In this document: one piece after another, positions 42,301 to 51,937 of the stretch
Position numbering within the stretch: position 1 is the first letter of the stretch
How the letters are laid out: each line of letters opens with the position of its first letter
Origin: Kineococcus rubinsiae
GTDB taxonomy: Bacteria; Actinomycetota; Actinomycetes; Actinomycetales; Kineococcaceae
Assembly (NCBI RefSeq): GCF_011839805.1
Contig: NZ_VWPY01000001.1
Coordinates: forward strand, 310,001-374,000
Direction: 5' to 3'
DNA length: 64,000 nucleotides
Notes under the pieces: generated by a model
Told to the model about the DNA's origin: nothing
Databases searched by the model: none
The model's input: only the letters and a program-made list of their open reading frames with translations
Made by a program: the position numbers and the translations under genes

Positions 42301-44913
42301 TCACACCTCCTCCTCGCGCACGGGTCGCGCCGCCTCGTCGGGGACGAGCACGTGGGCGTGCCCGGCCAGGGGCAGGTCCAGCACCATCGTCAGCCCGCCG
42401 CCCGGGGTGTCCTCCGCGACGAGGTGGCCCCCGACCGCCTCGGCCAGGCCACGGGCCACGGCGAGCCCCAGCCCGAGCCCCGCGCCGGAGCGGTCGCCGA
42501 GCCGCTGGAACGGCGTGAAGGCCCGCTCCTTCGCGGCGCCGGCGAGGCCCCGGCCGTGGTCGACGACGAGCAGCCGCACCTGCCGGCGGCCGTCGTCCAC
42601 GGAGACGCTCGCGACGACCTCGACCCGCGCGGGTGCCGCGGCGCCGGGGCCGGCGCCGCCGCCGTGGCGCTGGGCGTTCTGCACGAGGTTGGCCACGACC
42701 CGCTGCAGGAGACCGGGGTCGGTGCAGACCGGCGGGAGGTCCGCGGGCACGTCGACGGAGAGCCGCGCGCCCTCCCGACCCGAGACGTCGAGACCGGGGA
42801 CGTCGAGGCCGGCGACGGCGAGGTCGACGACCTCGTCGAGGCCGACGACGACCATCCGCGGCTCGACGACGCCGCTGCGCACGCGCGTGAGGTCCAGCAG
42901 GTCGTCGATGAGCCCCTGCAGGCGGTCCGCCGAGCCGCCCACCGAGGCGAGCAGCTCCGCGCGCTCCGCCGCGGACAGCTCGATGTCGGTGGCGCGCAGG
43001 CTGTCCACGGACGCCTTGAGGGTCGCCAGCGGGGTGCGCAGGTCGTGGGAGACCGCGGTGAGCAGGGCACCGCGCACGGCGTCGCCCTCCTCCAGGCGCC
43101 GGACCTGCGCGGCCTCGGCGCGCAGCCGCTGGCGCTGGCGCAGCGCGGCGAGCTGCCCTGCGAAGGCCACCAGGACGCGGCGGTCGTCGGCGCTGATCAG
43201 CCGGCCGCGCAGGGCGAGGCAGACGGTGTCCTCGACGACCACCTCGGCGTCTGCGTCGGCCGGTGCGCCGCACGCGGGGTCCCCGGCCGCGGCGACCAGC
43301 CGCCAGGGCGACGCCGCGTCGTCGCGCTCGAGGAGGCTCACGGCGTCGACCGCGAACGTCTGGCGGGTGTGCTCGAGCGCCTCGTCGAGGGGGTGGGCCG
43401 CGACGAGGGCGGTGCGGGTGAGGACCGACAGCGCCTCGGTCTCGGCGCGGCTGCGGGCCGCGTCCTGGCTGCGGCGGGCGGCGCGGTCGACCGTGCCCGA
43501 CACCGCGACGGCGACGAGCAGGAACACGCCGAGGGCGGCGGCGTTGGCCGGCTGGGCGATCGTGAGCTGGTGCAGGGGCACGGTGAAGAACCAGTTCACC
43601 AGGAGGCTGCCGAGCAGGGCCGCGCCCAGGGCGGGCCACACCCCGCCGGTGAGGGCCGCGGCCACCACGACGACGAGGAACGGCATGAGATCGGTGGACA
43701 GGTCCTGGGGCGGCAGGGCGAGCAGCAGCGCGGTCAGGACCGCGGGACCGCCGAGGGCGACGAGCCAGCCGAGCAGCCGGCGGCTGGGCGAGAGCGCGGC
43801 GCGCGCGCGGCGCGGCAGGCGCAACCCCTCGGGGTGCTGGTCGTGGGTGACGACGAGCACGTCGATGGCGCCGGAGCCGCGCACCACGCCGTCGCCGACG
43901 CTGCGCCGGAACAGGGCCGACAGGCGCCCGTGCCGGCTGGCGCCCACGACGATCTGGCTGGCGTTCAGCCCGGTCGCGAACTCCAGCAGCGACTGCGCGA
44001 CGTCCTCCCCGACGACCTGGTGGTAGGTGCCGCCGAGGGTCTCGGCCAGCGCCCGCTGCTGGGCGAGCAGGACCGGGGAGGAGCGCACGAGCCCGTCCGC
44101 GCTGGCCACGTGCACCGCGTGCAGCTCCCCGCCGGCCCCGCGGCCGGCCAGGCGCGCGGCCCGGCGCACGAGCGTGTCCCCCTCGGCTCCCCCGGTGAGG
44201 GCGACGACGACGCGCTCGCGCGCCGGCCAGGGCGCGTCGATCCCCTGCTGCGCGCGGTAGCGCTCCAGCCCCTCGTCCACCCGGTCGGCCAGCCAGAGCA
44301 GAGCGAGCTCCCGCAGGGCCGTGAGGTTGCCGAGGCGGAAGTAGTTCGACAGCGCCGCGTCCACCTTGGTGGAGGCGTACACGTTGCCGTGCGAGAGCCT
44401 GCGCTGCAGGGCCTCCGGGGTCATGTCGACGAGCTGGACCTGCTCGGCGCGGCGCAGCACCTCGTCGGGGACCGTCTCGCGCTGGCGGACGCCGGTGATG
44501 TGCTCGACGACGTCGTTGAGGGACTCCAGGTGCTGGATGTTCACCGTGGACACGACGTCGATCCCCGCCGCGAGCAGTTCGGCGACGTCCTGCCACCGCT
44601 TGGGGTTCTTCGCCCCCGGCACGTTGGTGTGGGCGAGCTCGTCGACGACGGCGACCTCGGGGGCGCGGCGCAGGACGCCCTCGAGGTCCAGCTCGTCGAA
44701 CTCCACGCCGCGGTGGGTGCTGCGCTGCCGCGGCATGACCTCGAGCCCCTCGAGGGCGGCGGCCGTGCGCTCGCGGCCGTGGGTCTCCACGACCGCGACG
44801 ACCACGTCGGTGCCCCGCTCGGCCCGGCGGTGGGCCTCGTCGAGCATCGCGAAGGTCTTGCCGACCCCGGGGGCGGCGCCGAGGAAGACCCGCAGCCGGC
44901 CGCGCTCGCCCAC
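42301..44913 (-). CDS. kdpD: KdpD sensor kinase
   Basis: 870 residues, the family length. KdpD domain with GAAPGVGKTFAML (Walker A) and VVDELAHTNVPG (Walker B); USP-like domain about 230-350 with VVGASRHGRL; four helices about 375-480; GAF-like region; HisKA with VSHDLRTPLATL (His about 623); HATPase with NLVQNAQRHGG and GAGLGLGLAVARG. It senses K+ limitation and turgor and controls kdpFABC through KdpE. No kdpE follows; corA does. GTG with GGAGGGG. Confidence 0.93.
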   Translation of the reverse strand: MGERGRLRVFLGAAPGVGKTFAMLDEAHRRAERGTDVVVAVVETHGRERTAAALEGLEVMPRQRSTHRGVEFDELDLEGVLRRAPEVAVVDELAHTNVPGAKNPKRWQDVAELLAAGIDVVSTVNIQHLESLNDVVEHITGVRQRETVPDEVLRRAEQVQLVDMTPEALQRRLSHGNVYASTKVDAALSNYFRLGNLTALRELALLWLADRVDEGLERYRAQQGIDAPWPARERVVVALTGGAEGDTLVRRAARLAGRGAGGELHAVHVASADGLVRSSPVLLAQQRALAETLGGTYHQVVGEDVAQSLLEFATGLNASQIVVGASRHGRLSALFRRSVGDGVVRGSGAIDVLVVTHDQHPEGLRLPRRARAALSPSRRLLGWLVALGGPAVLTALLLALPPQDLSTDLMPFLVVVVAAALTGGVWPALGAALLGSLLVNWFFTVPLHQLTIAQPANAAALGVFLLVAVAVSGTVDRAARRSQDAARSRAETEALSVLTRTALVAAHPLDEALEHTRQTFAVDAVSLLERDDAASPWRLVAAAGDPACGAPADADAEVVVEDTVCLALRGRLISADDRRVLVAFAGQLAALRQRQRLRAEAAQVRRLEEGDAVRGALLTAVSHDLRTPLATLKASVDSLRATDIELSAAERAELLASVGGSADRLQGLIDDLLDLTRVRSGVVEPRMVVVGLDEVVDLAVAGLDVPGLDVSGREGARLSVDVPADLPPVCTDPGLLQRVVANLVQNAQRHGGGAGPGAAAPARVEVVASVSVDDGRRQVRLLVVDHGRGLAGAAKERAFTPFQRLGDRSGAGLGLGLAVARGLAEAVGGHLVAEDTPGGGLTMVLDLPLAGHAHVLVPDEAARPVREEEV

Positions 44914-44928
44914 GTCGCCCCTCCGCCG

Positions 44929-45582
44929 TCAGCCGGCCGTCGCGGCGAGCGCGACGTTCAGCTCGAGGACGTTCACGTGCTCCTCGCCGAGGAACCCCGC
45001 GGCCCGCCCGGACGTGTGCGCGGCGACCAGCCCCGCGACGACCGTCAGGTCGAGGCCGCGGGCCCGCGCGACGCGCGCCACCTGCTCCTGCGCGTACGCC
45101 GGCGAGATGTCCGGGTCGAGCCCGCTGCCGGACGCGGTGAGCGCGTCGGCCGGGACGGACGCGGGGTCGACGCCGTCGGCGGCGGCCACCGCGGCCCGCC
45201 GCTCCGCCACCGACGTCGCGAGGTCGGTGCTCTCCGGCCCGAGGTTGGAGGCGCCGGAGGCCAGCGGGTCGTACCCGTCGCCCGCCGCCGAGGGCCGGGG
45301 CGCGAACCACTGCGCGCCCGTGAACTGCTGCCCGATCAGCGCCGACCCGACGGGCCGGCCGTCCACGCGGACGACCTGCCCGTCGGCGCGCTCGGGCACG
45401 AGCCGGCCGACGGCGTAGACGACGCCGGGGTAGACCAGGCCGAGCAGCGCGGTCATGGCCACAAGCAGGACGAGGCCGGTGCGCGCCTGGCGCACGAGAG
45501 CGGTGAGCGAGGCCGTGGGAGCCCCGCCGTTCTCCGTCGAACCCGCGGGTTCGAGGGTGGCGGTGCTTGCGGTGGAGGACAT
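44929..45582 (-). CDS. kdpC: K+-transporting ATPase subunit C
   Basis: 217 residues: one N-terminal helix (about 32-55, TGLVLLVAMTALLGLVYPGVVYAVG), then the periplasmic-side domain with IGQQFTGAQWFAPRPSAA, SGASNLGPES, SGLDPDISPAYAQEQVARVARARG (read as LDPDISPAYA) and NVLELNVAL, all KdpC landmarks. It stabilises the KdpFABC complex. It begins one base after the kdpB stop. N-terminus longer than in most bacteria (30 polar residues). Confidence 0.93.
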   Translation of the reverse strand: MSSTASTATLEPAGSTENGGAPTASLTALVRQARTGLVLLVAMTALLGLVYPGVVYAVGRLVPERADGQVVRVDGRPVGSALIGQQFTGAQWFAPRPSAAGDGYDPLASGASNLGPESTDLATSVAERRAAVAAADGVDPASVPADALTASGSGLDPDISPAYAQEQVARVARARGLDLTVVAGLVAAHTSGRAAGFLGEEHVNVLELNVALAATAG

Positions 45583-45583
45583 G

Positions 45584-47707
45584 TCAGCCGATCCCCGGGA
45601 TGGTCGAGACGAGCAGGTCGATGAGCTTGATGCCGACGAACGGGACGAGGACGCCGCCCAGGCCGTAGACGAGGATGTTGCGGCGCAGCAGGGCGGCGGC
45701 GCTGGAGGGCCGGTAGCGCACGCCCCGCAGGGCCAGCGGGATCAGCGCCACGATGACGAGGGCGTTGAAGACGATCGCCGAGACGATGGCGGACTCGGGC
45801 GTCGCCAGCCGCATGACGTTCAGCCGGTCCAGCTGCGGGAACGTCGTGACGAACATCGCCGGGATGATCGCGAAGTACTTGGCGACGTCGTTGGCGATGG
45901 AGAACGTCGTCAACGCCCCACGCGTGATGAGCAGCTGCTTGCCGATCTCCACGATCTCGATGAGCTTGGTGGGGTCGGAGTCCAGGTCCACCATGTTCCC
46001 GGCCTCCTTGGCGGCCGAGGTGCCCGTGTTCATCGCGACGCCCACGTCGGCCTGGGCCAGGGCGGGGGCGTCGTTGGTGCCGTCGCCCATCATGGCCACG
46101 AGCCGCCCGCCGGACTGCTCCTGGCGGATCAGGGCGAGCTTCTCCTCGGGCGTGGCCTCGGCGAGGACGTCGTCGACGCCGGCCTCGGCGGCGATGGCCC
46201 GGGCCGTGCGCTCGTTGTCGCCGGTGACCATGACGGTGCGGATGCCCATGGCGCGCAGCTGCTCGAAGCGTTCCCGCATGCCCTCCTTGACGACGTCCTT
46301 GAGGTGGACGACGCCGAGCACGCGGGCCTGGCCGCGGACGGACTCGGCCACGACGAGCGGGGTCCCGCCCGCGGTCGAGACCTCCTCGACGCACCGGCCG
46401 ACCTCGGCGGGGACCTCGCCGCCCTCGGCGCGCACCCACCGGGTGACGGCCGCGGCGGCGCCCTTGCGGACCTGGCGCACGCCGTCGCCCGCCGTGGGCA
46501 GGTCGACGCCGCTCATGCGGGTCTGCGCCGTGAACGGCACGAACGTCGCACCCGGTAGCTCGCCCTCGGCGCGGGCGCGCAGCCCGTGGTGCGCCTCGAC
46601 GAGCACGACGATCGAGCGGCCCTCGGGGGTCGCGTCGGCGAGGCTGGACAGCTGCGCCGCGTCGGCCAGCTCGGCCTCGTCCACCCCGGGGGCGGGGAGG
46701 AGCTCGTGCGCCTGGCGGTTGCCGAGGGTGATGGTGCCCGTCTTGTCCAGCAGCAGCGTCCCGACGTCCCCGGCGGCCTCGACGGCCCGCCCGGACATGG
46801 CGAGCACGTTGCGCTGCACCAGCCGGTCCATGCCGGCGATGCCGATCGCGGACAGCAGGGCCCCGATCGTCGTGGGGATGAGGCAGACCAGCAGGGCCAC
46901 CAGGACGACGACGCTCTGCGGGCGGCCGGAGTAGACGGCCATGGGCTGCAGCGTGACCACGGCCAGCAGGAACACCAGCGTGAGGCTCGCCAGCAGGATG
47001 TTCAGGGCGATCTCGTTGGGCGTGCGCTGGCGCGCGGACCCCTCGACCAGGGCGATCATCCGGTCGACGAAGCTCTCGCCCGGCTTGGCGGTGATCCGCA
47101 CGACGATGCGGTCGGACAGGACCGTGGTCCCGCCCGTGACCGCGCTGCGGTCACCGCCGGACTCGCGGATGACCGGTGCCGACTCCCCCGTGATGGCGGA
47201 CTCGTCGACGCTCGCGACGCCCTCGACGACGTCCCCGTCGCCGGGGACGGTCTGCCCGGCCTCGACGACCACCAGGTCGCCCGGGCGCAGCTCGCTGGAG
47301 CGGACGTTCTCCTCCGCGCCGCAGCCGGGCGGGAGCCGGCGGGCGCTGGTCTCGGAGCTGACCTTGCGCAGGGACGCGGCCTGCGCCCGGCCGCGGCCCT
47401 CGGCGACGGCCTCGGCGAGGTTGGCGAACACGACGGTGATCCACAGCCAGACCACGATGACCCAGGCGAAGACCGACGGGTCGCTGACGGCGAGGACGGT
47501 GGACAGCGCCGCCCCGACGGCCACGACGAACATGACGGGGGTCTTCACCAGGTGGCGCGGGTCCAGCTTGCGCAGCGCGTCCGGCAGCGACGCGACGAGC
47601 TGGCGGGGGCTGAAGGCCCCGCTGGCGACGCGGTGCGGCGCAGCGGTTCCGGCCGGCTCCGAGGGGCCGGCGGGGGTGGAGGTGCCGGGGAGGGTGGGCG
47701 TGCTCAT
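45584..47707 (-). CDS. kdpB: K+-transporting P-type ATPase subunit B
   Basis: 707 residues. Phosphorylation site [12 protein letters not shown] (Asp about 322), [16 protein letters not shown] in the actuator domain, [10 protein letters not shown] and [12 protein letters not shown] in the P domain, and [14 protein letters not shown] in the first helices. It powers K+ uptake through KdpA. ATG overlaps the kdpA stop (ATGA). Confidence 0.95.
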   Translation of the reverse strand: MSTPTLPGTSTPAGPSEPAGTAAPHRVASGAFSPRQLVASLPDALRKLDPRHLVKTPVMFVVAVGAALSTVLAVSDPSVFAWVIVVWLWITVVFANLAEAVAEGRGRAQAASLRKVSSETSARRLPPGCGAEENVRSSELRPGDLVVVEAGQTVPGDGDVVEGVASVDESAITGESAPVIRESGGDRSAVTGGTTVLSDRIVVRITAKPGESFVDRMIALVEGSARQRTPNEIALNILLASLTLVFLLAVVTLQPMAVYSGRPQSVVVLVALLVCLIPTTIGALLSAIGIAGMDRLVQRNVLAMSGRAVEAAGDVGTLLLDKTGTITLGNRQAHELLPAPGVDEAELADAAQLSSLADATPEGRSIVVLVEAHHGLRARAEGELPGATFVPFTAQTRMSGVDLPTAGDGVRQVRKGAAAAVTRWVRAEGGEVPAEVGRCVEEVSTAGGTPLVVAESVRGQARVLGVVHLKDVVKEGMRERFEQLRAMGIRTVMVTGDNERTARAIAAEAGVDDVLAEATPEEKLALIRQEQSGGRLVAMMGDGTNDAPALAQADVGVAMNTGTSAAKEAGNMVDLDSDPTKLIEIVEIGKQLLITRGALTTFSIANDVAKYFAIIPAMFVTTFPQLDRLNVMRLATPESAIVSAIVFNALVIVALIPLALRGVRYRPSSAAALLRRNILVYGLGGVLVPFVGIKLIDLLVSTIPGIG

Positions 47708-49392
47708 GCGAGAGCCTCTGCGAGGGGTCCGAGGGACAGGGCGGGGAAGAACGTGAGACCGGCGACGACGAGGACGACCGCGGCGTGCAGGCCGGCGAAC
47801 GTGACCGAGGACGTCGGGAGCGTGCCCGTGGTGGCGTCCGCGGGCCGCTGCCGGGCGAACGCCCCGGCCAGCGCCAGGACGAGGAGCAGCGGCACGAAGC
47901 GGCCGAGCAGCATGGCCAGGCCGAGCGCGGTGTTGTAGAAGGGCGTGTTCGCGCCGAACCCGGCGAAGGCGCTGCCGTTGTTGTTGGCCGCCGAGGCGAA
48001 GGCGTACAGCAGCTCCGAGAGCCCGTGCGGGCCGGAGTTCAGCATCGCCGAGCGGGTCGACGCGCCGGACAGCGCGACGGCGACCCCGACGAGCAGGGCG
48101 AACGGCGTCGCGAGGATGTACAGGGCGACGAGGGTGATCTCGCGCTGGCGGATCTTCTTGCCGAGGTACTCCGGCGTGCGGCCCACCATGAGGCCGCCCA
48201 GGAACACCGTGAGGATCGCGAGGACGAGCATCCCGTACAGGCCGGAACCGACCCCGCCGGGGGTGACCTCGCCGAGCATCATGTTCAGCAGCAGGGCGCC
48301 GCCGCCGAGGGCGGTGTAGCTGTCGTGGAAGGAGTTCACGGCGCCCGTGGACGTCATGGTCGTCGAGGTCGCGAACAGCGCCGACGCCCACTCGCCGAAG
48401 CGGACCTCCTTGCCCTCCATCGCACTGCCGACGGCCTGCGGCACGGTGCCGAGCGCGTGCGTCTCGGCCCACGTCGTGACGGCCAGGGACGCGCCCCACA
48501 GCCCGCCCATGACCGCGAGGATCGTGAGGCCCTGCCGGTGGTCGCCGACCATCGTGCCGAACGCGCGGGGCAGGCTGAACGGGATGACCAGCAGCAGGAA
48601 CACCTCGAGGAGGTTCGAGACGGCGTTCGGGTTCTCGAACGGGTGGGCGGAGTTCGCGTTGAAGAAGCCGCCGCCGTTGGTGCCGAGCTCCTTGATCGCC
48701 TCCTGGGAGGCGATCGGCCCGCCGACGATCGTCTGCGACCCGCCGGCCAGCGTCGTGTACTCCGTCGCACCGGTGAGGTTCTGCACGACGCCGGTCAGGA
48801 GCAGCAGGACGGCCGCGAGGAGCGCGAGCGGGAGCAGGACGCGCACGGTCGAGCGGACGAGGTCCACCCAGAAGCTGCCGATCGTCGACGTCCCCCGGCT
48901 GACCAGGCCGCGCACGAGGGCCACGGCGACGGCCAGCCCGACGGCCGCGGAGAGGAAGTTCTGCACGGTGAGGCCGGCCATCTGCACGAGGTGACCGAGG
49001 GCCGACTCCCCCGAGTAGGACTGCCAGTTGGTGTTGGTCACGAAGGACACGGCGGTGTTCCACGCCTGCGTCTGCTCCATCGCGCCGAACCCGAGCGAGA
49101 GCGGCAGGAAGCCCTGCAGACGCAGGAACGCGTACAGCAGCAGGATCGAGACGGTCGAGAAGCCGACGACGGACAGCGCGTAGGTGGGCCAGCGGGTGTC
49201 GGCGTCGGCGTCCACGCGCAGCAGGCGGTACGCGGCCCGCTCGACGCGCAGGTGGCGCGACGAGGTCATCGTGCGGGCGATGTGGTCGCCCAGCGGCACG
49301 TGGACCGCGGCGAGCAGCAGGAGCAGGAGGCCGATCTGCAGGAGACCGGCCGCCGTGTCGGACAGGGAGCCGGCGTCGGACAGGGAGCTCAC
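47704..49392 (-). CDS. kdpA: K+-transporting ATPase subunit A (channel-like)
   Basis: 562 residues, ten or more helices. Four selectivity-filter-like segments are seen: [36 protein letters not shown] (read as LGTNGGGFF), [13 protein letters not shown] and [14 protein letters not shown]. It binds and conducts K+ to KdpB. GTG start; the kdpF stop is 6 bases upstream. Confidence 0.95.
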   Translation of the reverse strand: MSSLSDAGSLSDTAAGLLQIGLLLLLLAAVHVPLGDHIARTMTSSRHLRVERAAYRLLRVDADADTRWPTYALSVVGFSTVSILLLYAFLRLQGFLPLSLGFGAMEQTQAWNTAVSFVTNTNWQSYSGESALGHLVQMAGLTVQNFLSAAVGLAVAVALVRGLVSRGTSTIGSFWVDLVRSTVRVLLPLALLAAVLLLLTGVVQNLTGATEYTTLAGGSQTIVGGPIASQEAIKELGTNGGGFFNANSAHPFENPNAVSNLLEVFLLLVIPFSLPRAFGTMVGDHRQGLTILAVMGGLWGASLAVTTWAETHALGTVPQAVGSAMEGKEVRFGEWASALFATSTTMTSTGAVNSFHDSYTALGGGALLLNMMLGEVTPGGVGSGLYGMLVLAILTVFLGGLMVGRTPEYLGKKIRQREITLVALYILATPFALLVGVAVALSGASTRSAMLNSGPHGLSELLYAFASAANNNGSAFAGFGANTPFYNTALGLAMLLGRFVPLLLVLALAGAFARQRPADATTGTLPTSSVTFAGLHAAVVLVVAGLTFFPALSLGPLAEALA

Positions 49393-49398
49393 GACGCC

Positions 49399-49488
49399 TC
49401 AGAACCTCTCGGGGCGCAGCAGGGCGAGCAGCAGGTACCCCGCGAGCAGGACGGCGAGGACGAGGCCCACGGCCTCACCCGCGCTCAC
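49399..49488 (-). CDS. kdpF: KdpF small membrane subunit
   Basis: 29 residues: short polar start MSAGEA, one hydrophobic helix [18 protein letters not shown] and a charged RPERF end, which is the KdpF pattern. It stabilises the complex. GTG overlaps the stop of a second microprotein upstream (GTGA). Confidence 0.85.
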   Translation of the reverse strand: MSAGEAVGLVLAVLLAGYLLLALLRPERF

Positions 49489-49568
49489 CGGCGTTCCAGC
49501 GCGCGGACGAGCAGCGTCGCGACCAGCGCGAGCACGAGGGTGAGGGCGACGAACCCGAGGTCGAGCAC
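49485..49568 (-). CDS. 27-residue membrane microprotein upstream of kdpF
   Basis: MLDLGFVALTLVLALVATLL followed by VRALERR: one hydrophobic helix with a basic end. GTG preceded by AGGAGT at 5 bases; the TGA overlaps the kdpF GTG. It resembles KdpF in size and helix but is a separate gene, so this operon starts with two single-helix proteins. Similar short frames occur before kdpF in other actinobacteria as far as I recall. Likely an accessory Kdp subunit. Confidence 0.65.
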   Translation of the reverse strand: MLDLGFVALTLVLALVATLLVRALERR

Positions 49569-49641
49569 GGGGACTCCTGGGGAGGGGGTGGACGGTGGCA
49601 CGTCCGGAGTCCAGCACCGCGGGACCCCCGCCCCGTCCGTC

Positions 49642-49691
49642 TTGACGCCCCCCTGACGCGGGCACCCCGTTCCTTGACGCGTCCTTGACGC
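49642..49691. promoter_or_regulatory. Four phased TTGACGC-type boxes upstream of kdp (candidate KdpE array)
   Basis: TTGACGC at 49642, CTGACGC at 49653, TTGACGC at 49674 and 49685. Spacings of 11, 21 and 11 bases keep all four on one face of the helix; 7-base boxes with 4-base spacers match the Pho-box-like architecture of OmpR/PhoB regulators. The last two are part of a perfect 11-base tandem repeat (CCTTGACGCGT). They lie 74 to 124 bases upstream of the first kdp start. Rest of the 155-base gap: nothing seen. Confidence 0.6.
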
Positions 49692-49723
49692 GTGGACCGC
49701 CGCCCCCCGGGTAGGAGCGGCCC

Positions 49724-49972
49724 GTGGACGAGATCCAGGACCCCGCACCGGACAGCGCGATGGCCACCGGCAGCGACGCCGGGGAACCGGGTGGTCCCGG
49801 CCCCGGTGACTCCCCCGGCGGGGACGCGCCTCACGTCGAGGCCTCGCCGCAGGCCGGCCTCTCGGCGGACGACGACGCCCCGCTGCCCGCCCTGACGCCG
49901 CGGGACGGCGCCGACGGGGACCCGGCCGACGGCCTGACGCCGTCGTTCCGGGAACCTCCCGCCGACGCCTGA
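49724..49972 (+). CDS. Small acidic low-complexity protein, hypothetical
   Basis: 82 residues, rich in Asp, Pro, Gly and Ala, no hydrophobic segment, no Cys. Start MDEIQDPAPDSAMATGS, end PSFREPPADA. GTG preceded by GGAGCGG. It is divergent from the kdp operon and shares the phased-box region. Composition suggests an unfolded protein. It may not be a real gene; codon-position GC looks coding but low complexity weakens that sign. Confidence 0.4.
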   Translation: MDEIQDPAPDSAMATGSDAGEPGGPGPGDSPGGDAPHVEASPQAGLSADDDAPLPALTPRDGADGDPADGLTPSFREPPADA

Positions 49973-50003
49973 GCCCACCTCTCGACCTCGTCGTCGCCGA
50001 CCG

Positions 50004-50050
50004 TTGACGCGTCCGGACGACGGTCGTAGTCTCGGCAATCGATTATCGAT
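50004..50050 (+). promoter_or_regulatory. Promoter and ATCGAT operator of the sugar-acid operon
   Basis: TTGACG (50004-50009), 17-base spacer, TAGTCT (50027-50032): the best sigma-70-like promoter in the window. ATCGAT-T-ATCGAT (50038-50050) lies on the expected start point, a natural repressor site of the GntR/IclR/LacI kind. No regulator gene is adjacent. Confidence 0.7.
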
Positions 50051-50063
50051 CAGAGGAGCGACG

Positions 50064-51104
50064 ATGCTCGCAGCGCGCTACGTCAGCGCCCGCACCGTGG
50101 AGGTCGGCCCGGCCGACACCGCGCCGCCGGCCGCCGGTCAGGTCCAGGTCGCCCCCGCGTTCACCGGGGTCTGCGGGACCGACCTGCACATCTTCCACGG
50201 GGACATGGACCAGCGGGTCTCGCGTCCCGCCGTCATCGGCCACGAGGTGTCCGCGGTCGTCGCGGCCGTCGGCGAGGGCGTCGAGGGCTGGGCGGTCGGC
50301 GACCGCGTGACCGTCATGCCGCTGGCCTGGGACGGCACCTGCCCCGCGTGCCTCGCCGGGAACCAGCACGTCTGCCAGCACCTCGACTTCATCGGCATCG
50401 ACTCCCCCGGCGGCCTGCAGCAGCGCTGGAACGTCCCCGCCTCCACCCTCGTCCGGCTACCCGACGGGCTGTCGCTGCGCGACGCCGCCCTGGTCGAGCC
50501 GACCGCGGTGGCCGTGCACGACGTGGGACGCGCCGGCGTGCAGGCCGGGGAGACGGTCGTCGTCGTCGGCGCGGGGCCGGTCGGCCTGCTCATCGCCCTC
50601 GTCGCCACCAGCACCGGCGCGGACGTCCGCGTGGTCGAGCTCGACGCGCACCGGCGCTCGGTCGCCGCGGGCCTCGGGCTGCAGACGCTCGACCCGCGCG
50701 AGCAGGACGTCGTCGCCGCGGTCGAGGAGTGGACCGGGGGCGCCGGCGCGGCCGTAGCCTTCGAGGTGTCCGGCGCCGCCGGCGGCGTCACGACCGCCGT
50801 CGACGTCCTGGGGGTCCGTGGGCGCCTCTGCCTCGTGGCCATCCACCCCACGCCGCGCGAGGTGAACCTGCACCGGTTCTTCTGGCGGGAGCTGACGCTC
50901 ATCGGCGCCCGGCTGTACGAGCGCAGCGACTTCGAGCGGGCCGTCGAGCTCGTCGCCTCGGGAGCGGTCCCGGCCGACACCGTGATCTCCCGCGTCGTGC
51001 CGCTGGCGCAGGCCGCGGACGCGTTCGCCGCCCTCGAGGGTGGCGCGGGCGTCGTCAAGGTCCTCGTCGACTGCCGCGAGGACACCGGAGCGCCCCGTGG
51101 CTGA
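50064..51104 (+). CDS. Zinc-dependent medium-chain dehydrogenase (polyol/sugar-acid type)
   Basis: 346 residues. Catalytic zinc Cys and His in GVCGTDLHIFHGD and GHEVSAVV; structural zinc cysteines in CPACLAGNQHVC; NAD fold VVGAGPVGLLIAL with Glu/Asp after strand 2 (VVELDAHR), pointing to NAD. Close in type to sorbitol, threonine and L-galactonate/idonate 5-dehydrogenases. First gene of a five-gene operon; ATG with AGAGGAG. The 3' end overlaps the next gene by 8 bases. Confidence 0.87.
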   Translation: MLAARYVSARTVEVGPADTAPPAAGQVQVAPAFTGVCGTDLHIFHGDMDQRVSRPAVIGHEVSAVVAAVGEGVEGWAVGDRVTVMPLAWDGTCPACLAGNQHVCQHLDFIGIDSPGGLQQRWNVPASTLVRLPDGLSLRDAALVEPTAVAVHDVGRAGVQAGETVVVVGAGPVGLLIALVATSTGADVRVVELDAHRRSVAAGLGLQTLDPREQDVVAAVEEWTGGAGAAVAFEVSGAAGGVTTAVDVLGVRGRLCLVAIHPTPREVNLHRFFWRELTLIGARLYERSDFERAVELVASGAVPADTVISRVVPLAQAADAFAALEGGAGVVKVLVDCREDTGAPRG

Positions 51105-51870
51105 CGCACCGGCGAACCCGTTCGACCTCACGGGCCGGCTCGCGGTCGTCACGGGCGCGCGCCGCGGCATCGGGTTCGCGATGGCGACGGCGCTGGCCGC
51201 CGCCGGCGCGGACGTCATCGGGGTGAGCGCGCAGCTGGAGGACGGTAGCGAGGTGGAGCAGGCCGTGCGCGGGCTCGGCCGCACCTTCGAGGGCCTGCGC
51301 GTCGACCTCTCCGACCGCGCCGCCACGACGCAGCTCGCCGCCGACCTCGCCGCCCGCGACCGCCCCGTGGACGTGCTGGTGAACAACGCGGGCACCATCC
51401 GCCGGGCCCCCGCGGCCGAGCACCCCGACGCCGACTTCGACCACGTGCTCGAGGTCAACCTGGCCGCCCCGTTCGTGCTGGCCCGCGGCCTCGGCGCCGC
51501 GATGCTCGCCCGGGGTTCCGGCAAGGTCGTGTTCACGGCGTCGCTGCTGAGCTTCCAGGGCGGCATCAACGTCCCCGGCTACACCGCCGCGAAGTCCGCC
51601 GTGGCCGGGCTCACCCGGGCCCTGGCCAACGAGTGGGCGGGGCGCGGCGTCAACGTCAACGCCATCGCGCCCGGCTACGTCGCCACCGACAACACCGAGG
51701 CCCTGCGCGCCGACGCCGCCCGCAGCGCCTCGATCCTCGAGCGCATCCCGGCCGGGCGCTGGGGCACCGCCGACGACCTCGCGGGCGCCACCGTCTTCCT
51801 GGCCTCGCGCGCCTCGGACTACGTCCACGGCGTGGTCCTGCCCGTGGACGGCGGGTGGCTCGGCCGGTGA
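51097..51870 (+). CDS. SDR oxidoreductase, KduD-like (2-deoxy-D-gluconate 3-dehydrogenase type)
   Basis: 257 residues. TGARRGIG cofactor loop, NNAG, Ser in FTASLLSFQGG, YTAAK catalytic pair, and the end PVDGGWLGR. The stretches VFTASLLSFQGGINVPGYTAAKSAV (read as SLLSFQGG and VPGYTAAKSAV) and NAIAPGYVATDNTEALR are hallmarks of KduD-type enzymes acting on deoxy-ketoglyconates. Translated from a GTG inside the previous gene. Confidence 0.87.
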   Translation: MADAPANPFDLTGRLAVVTGARRGIGFAMATALAAAGADVIGVSAQLEDGSEVEQAVRGLGRTFEGLRVDLSDRAATTQLAADLAARDRPVDVLVNNAGTIRRAPAAEHPDADFDHVLEVNLAAPFVLARGLGAAMLARGSGKVVFTASLLSFQGGINVPGYTAAKSAVAGLTRALANEWAGRGVNVNAIAPGYVATDNTEALRADAARSASILERIPAGRWGTADDLAGATVFLASRASDYVHGVVLPVDGGWLGR

Positions 51871-51937
51871 GGACGCGAGAGGCTCCACCCCGGTGCGGGG
51901 GTCCCCGCACCGCAGGTCACGAGATCGGAGAACCGTC

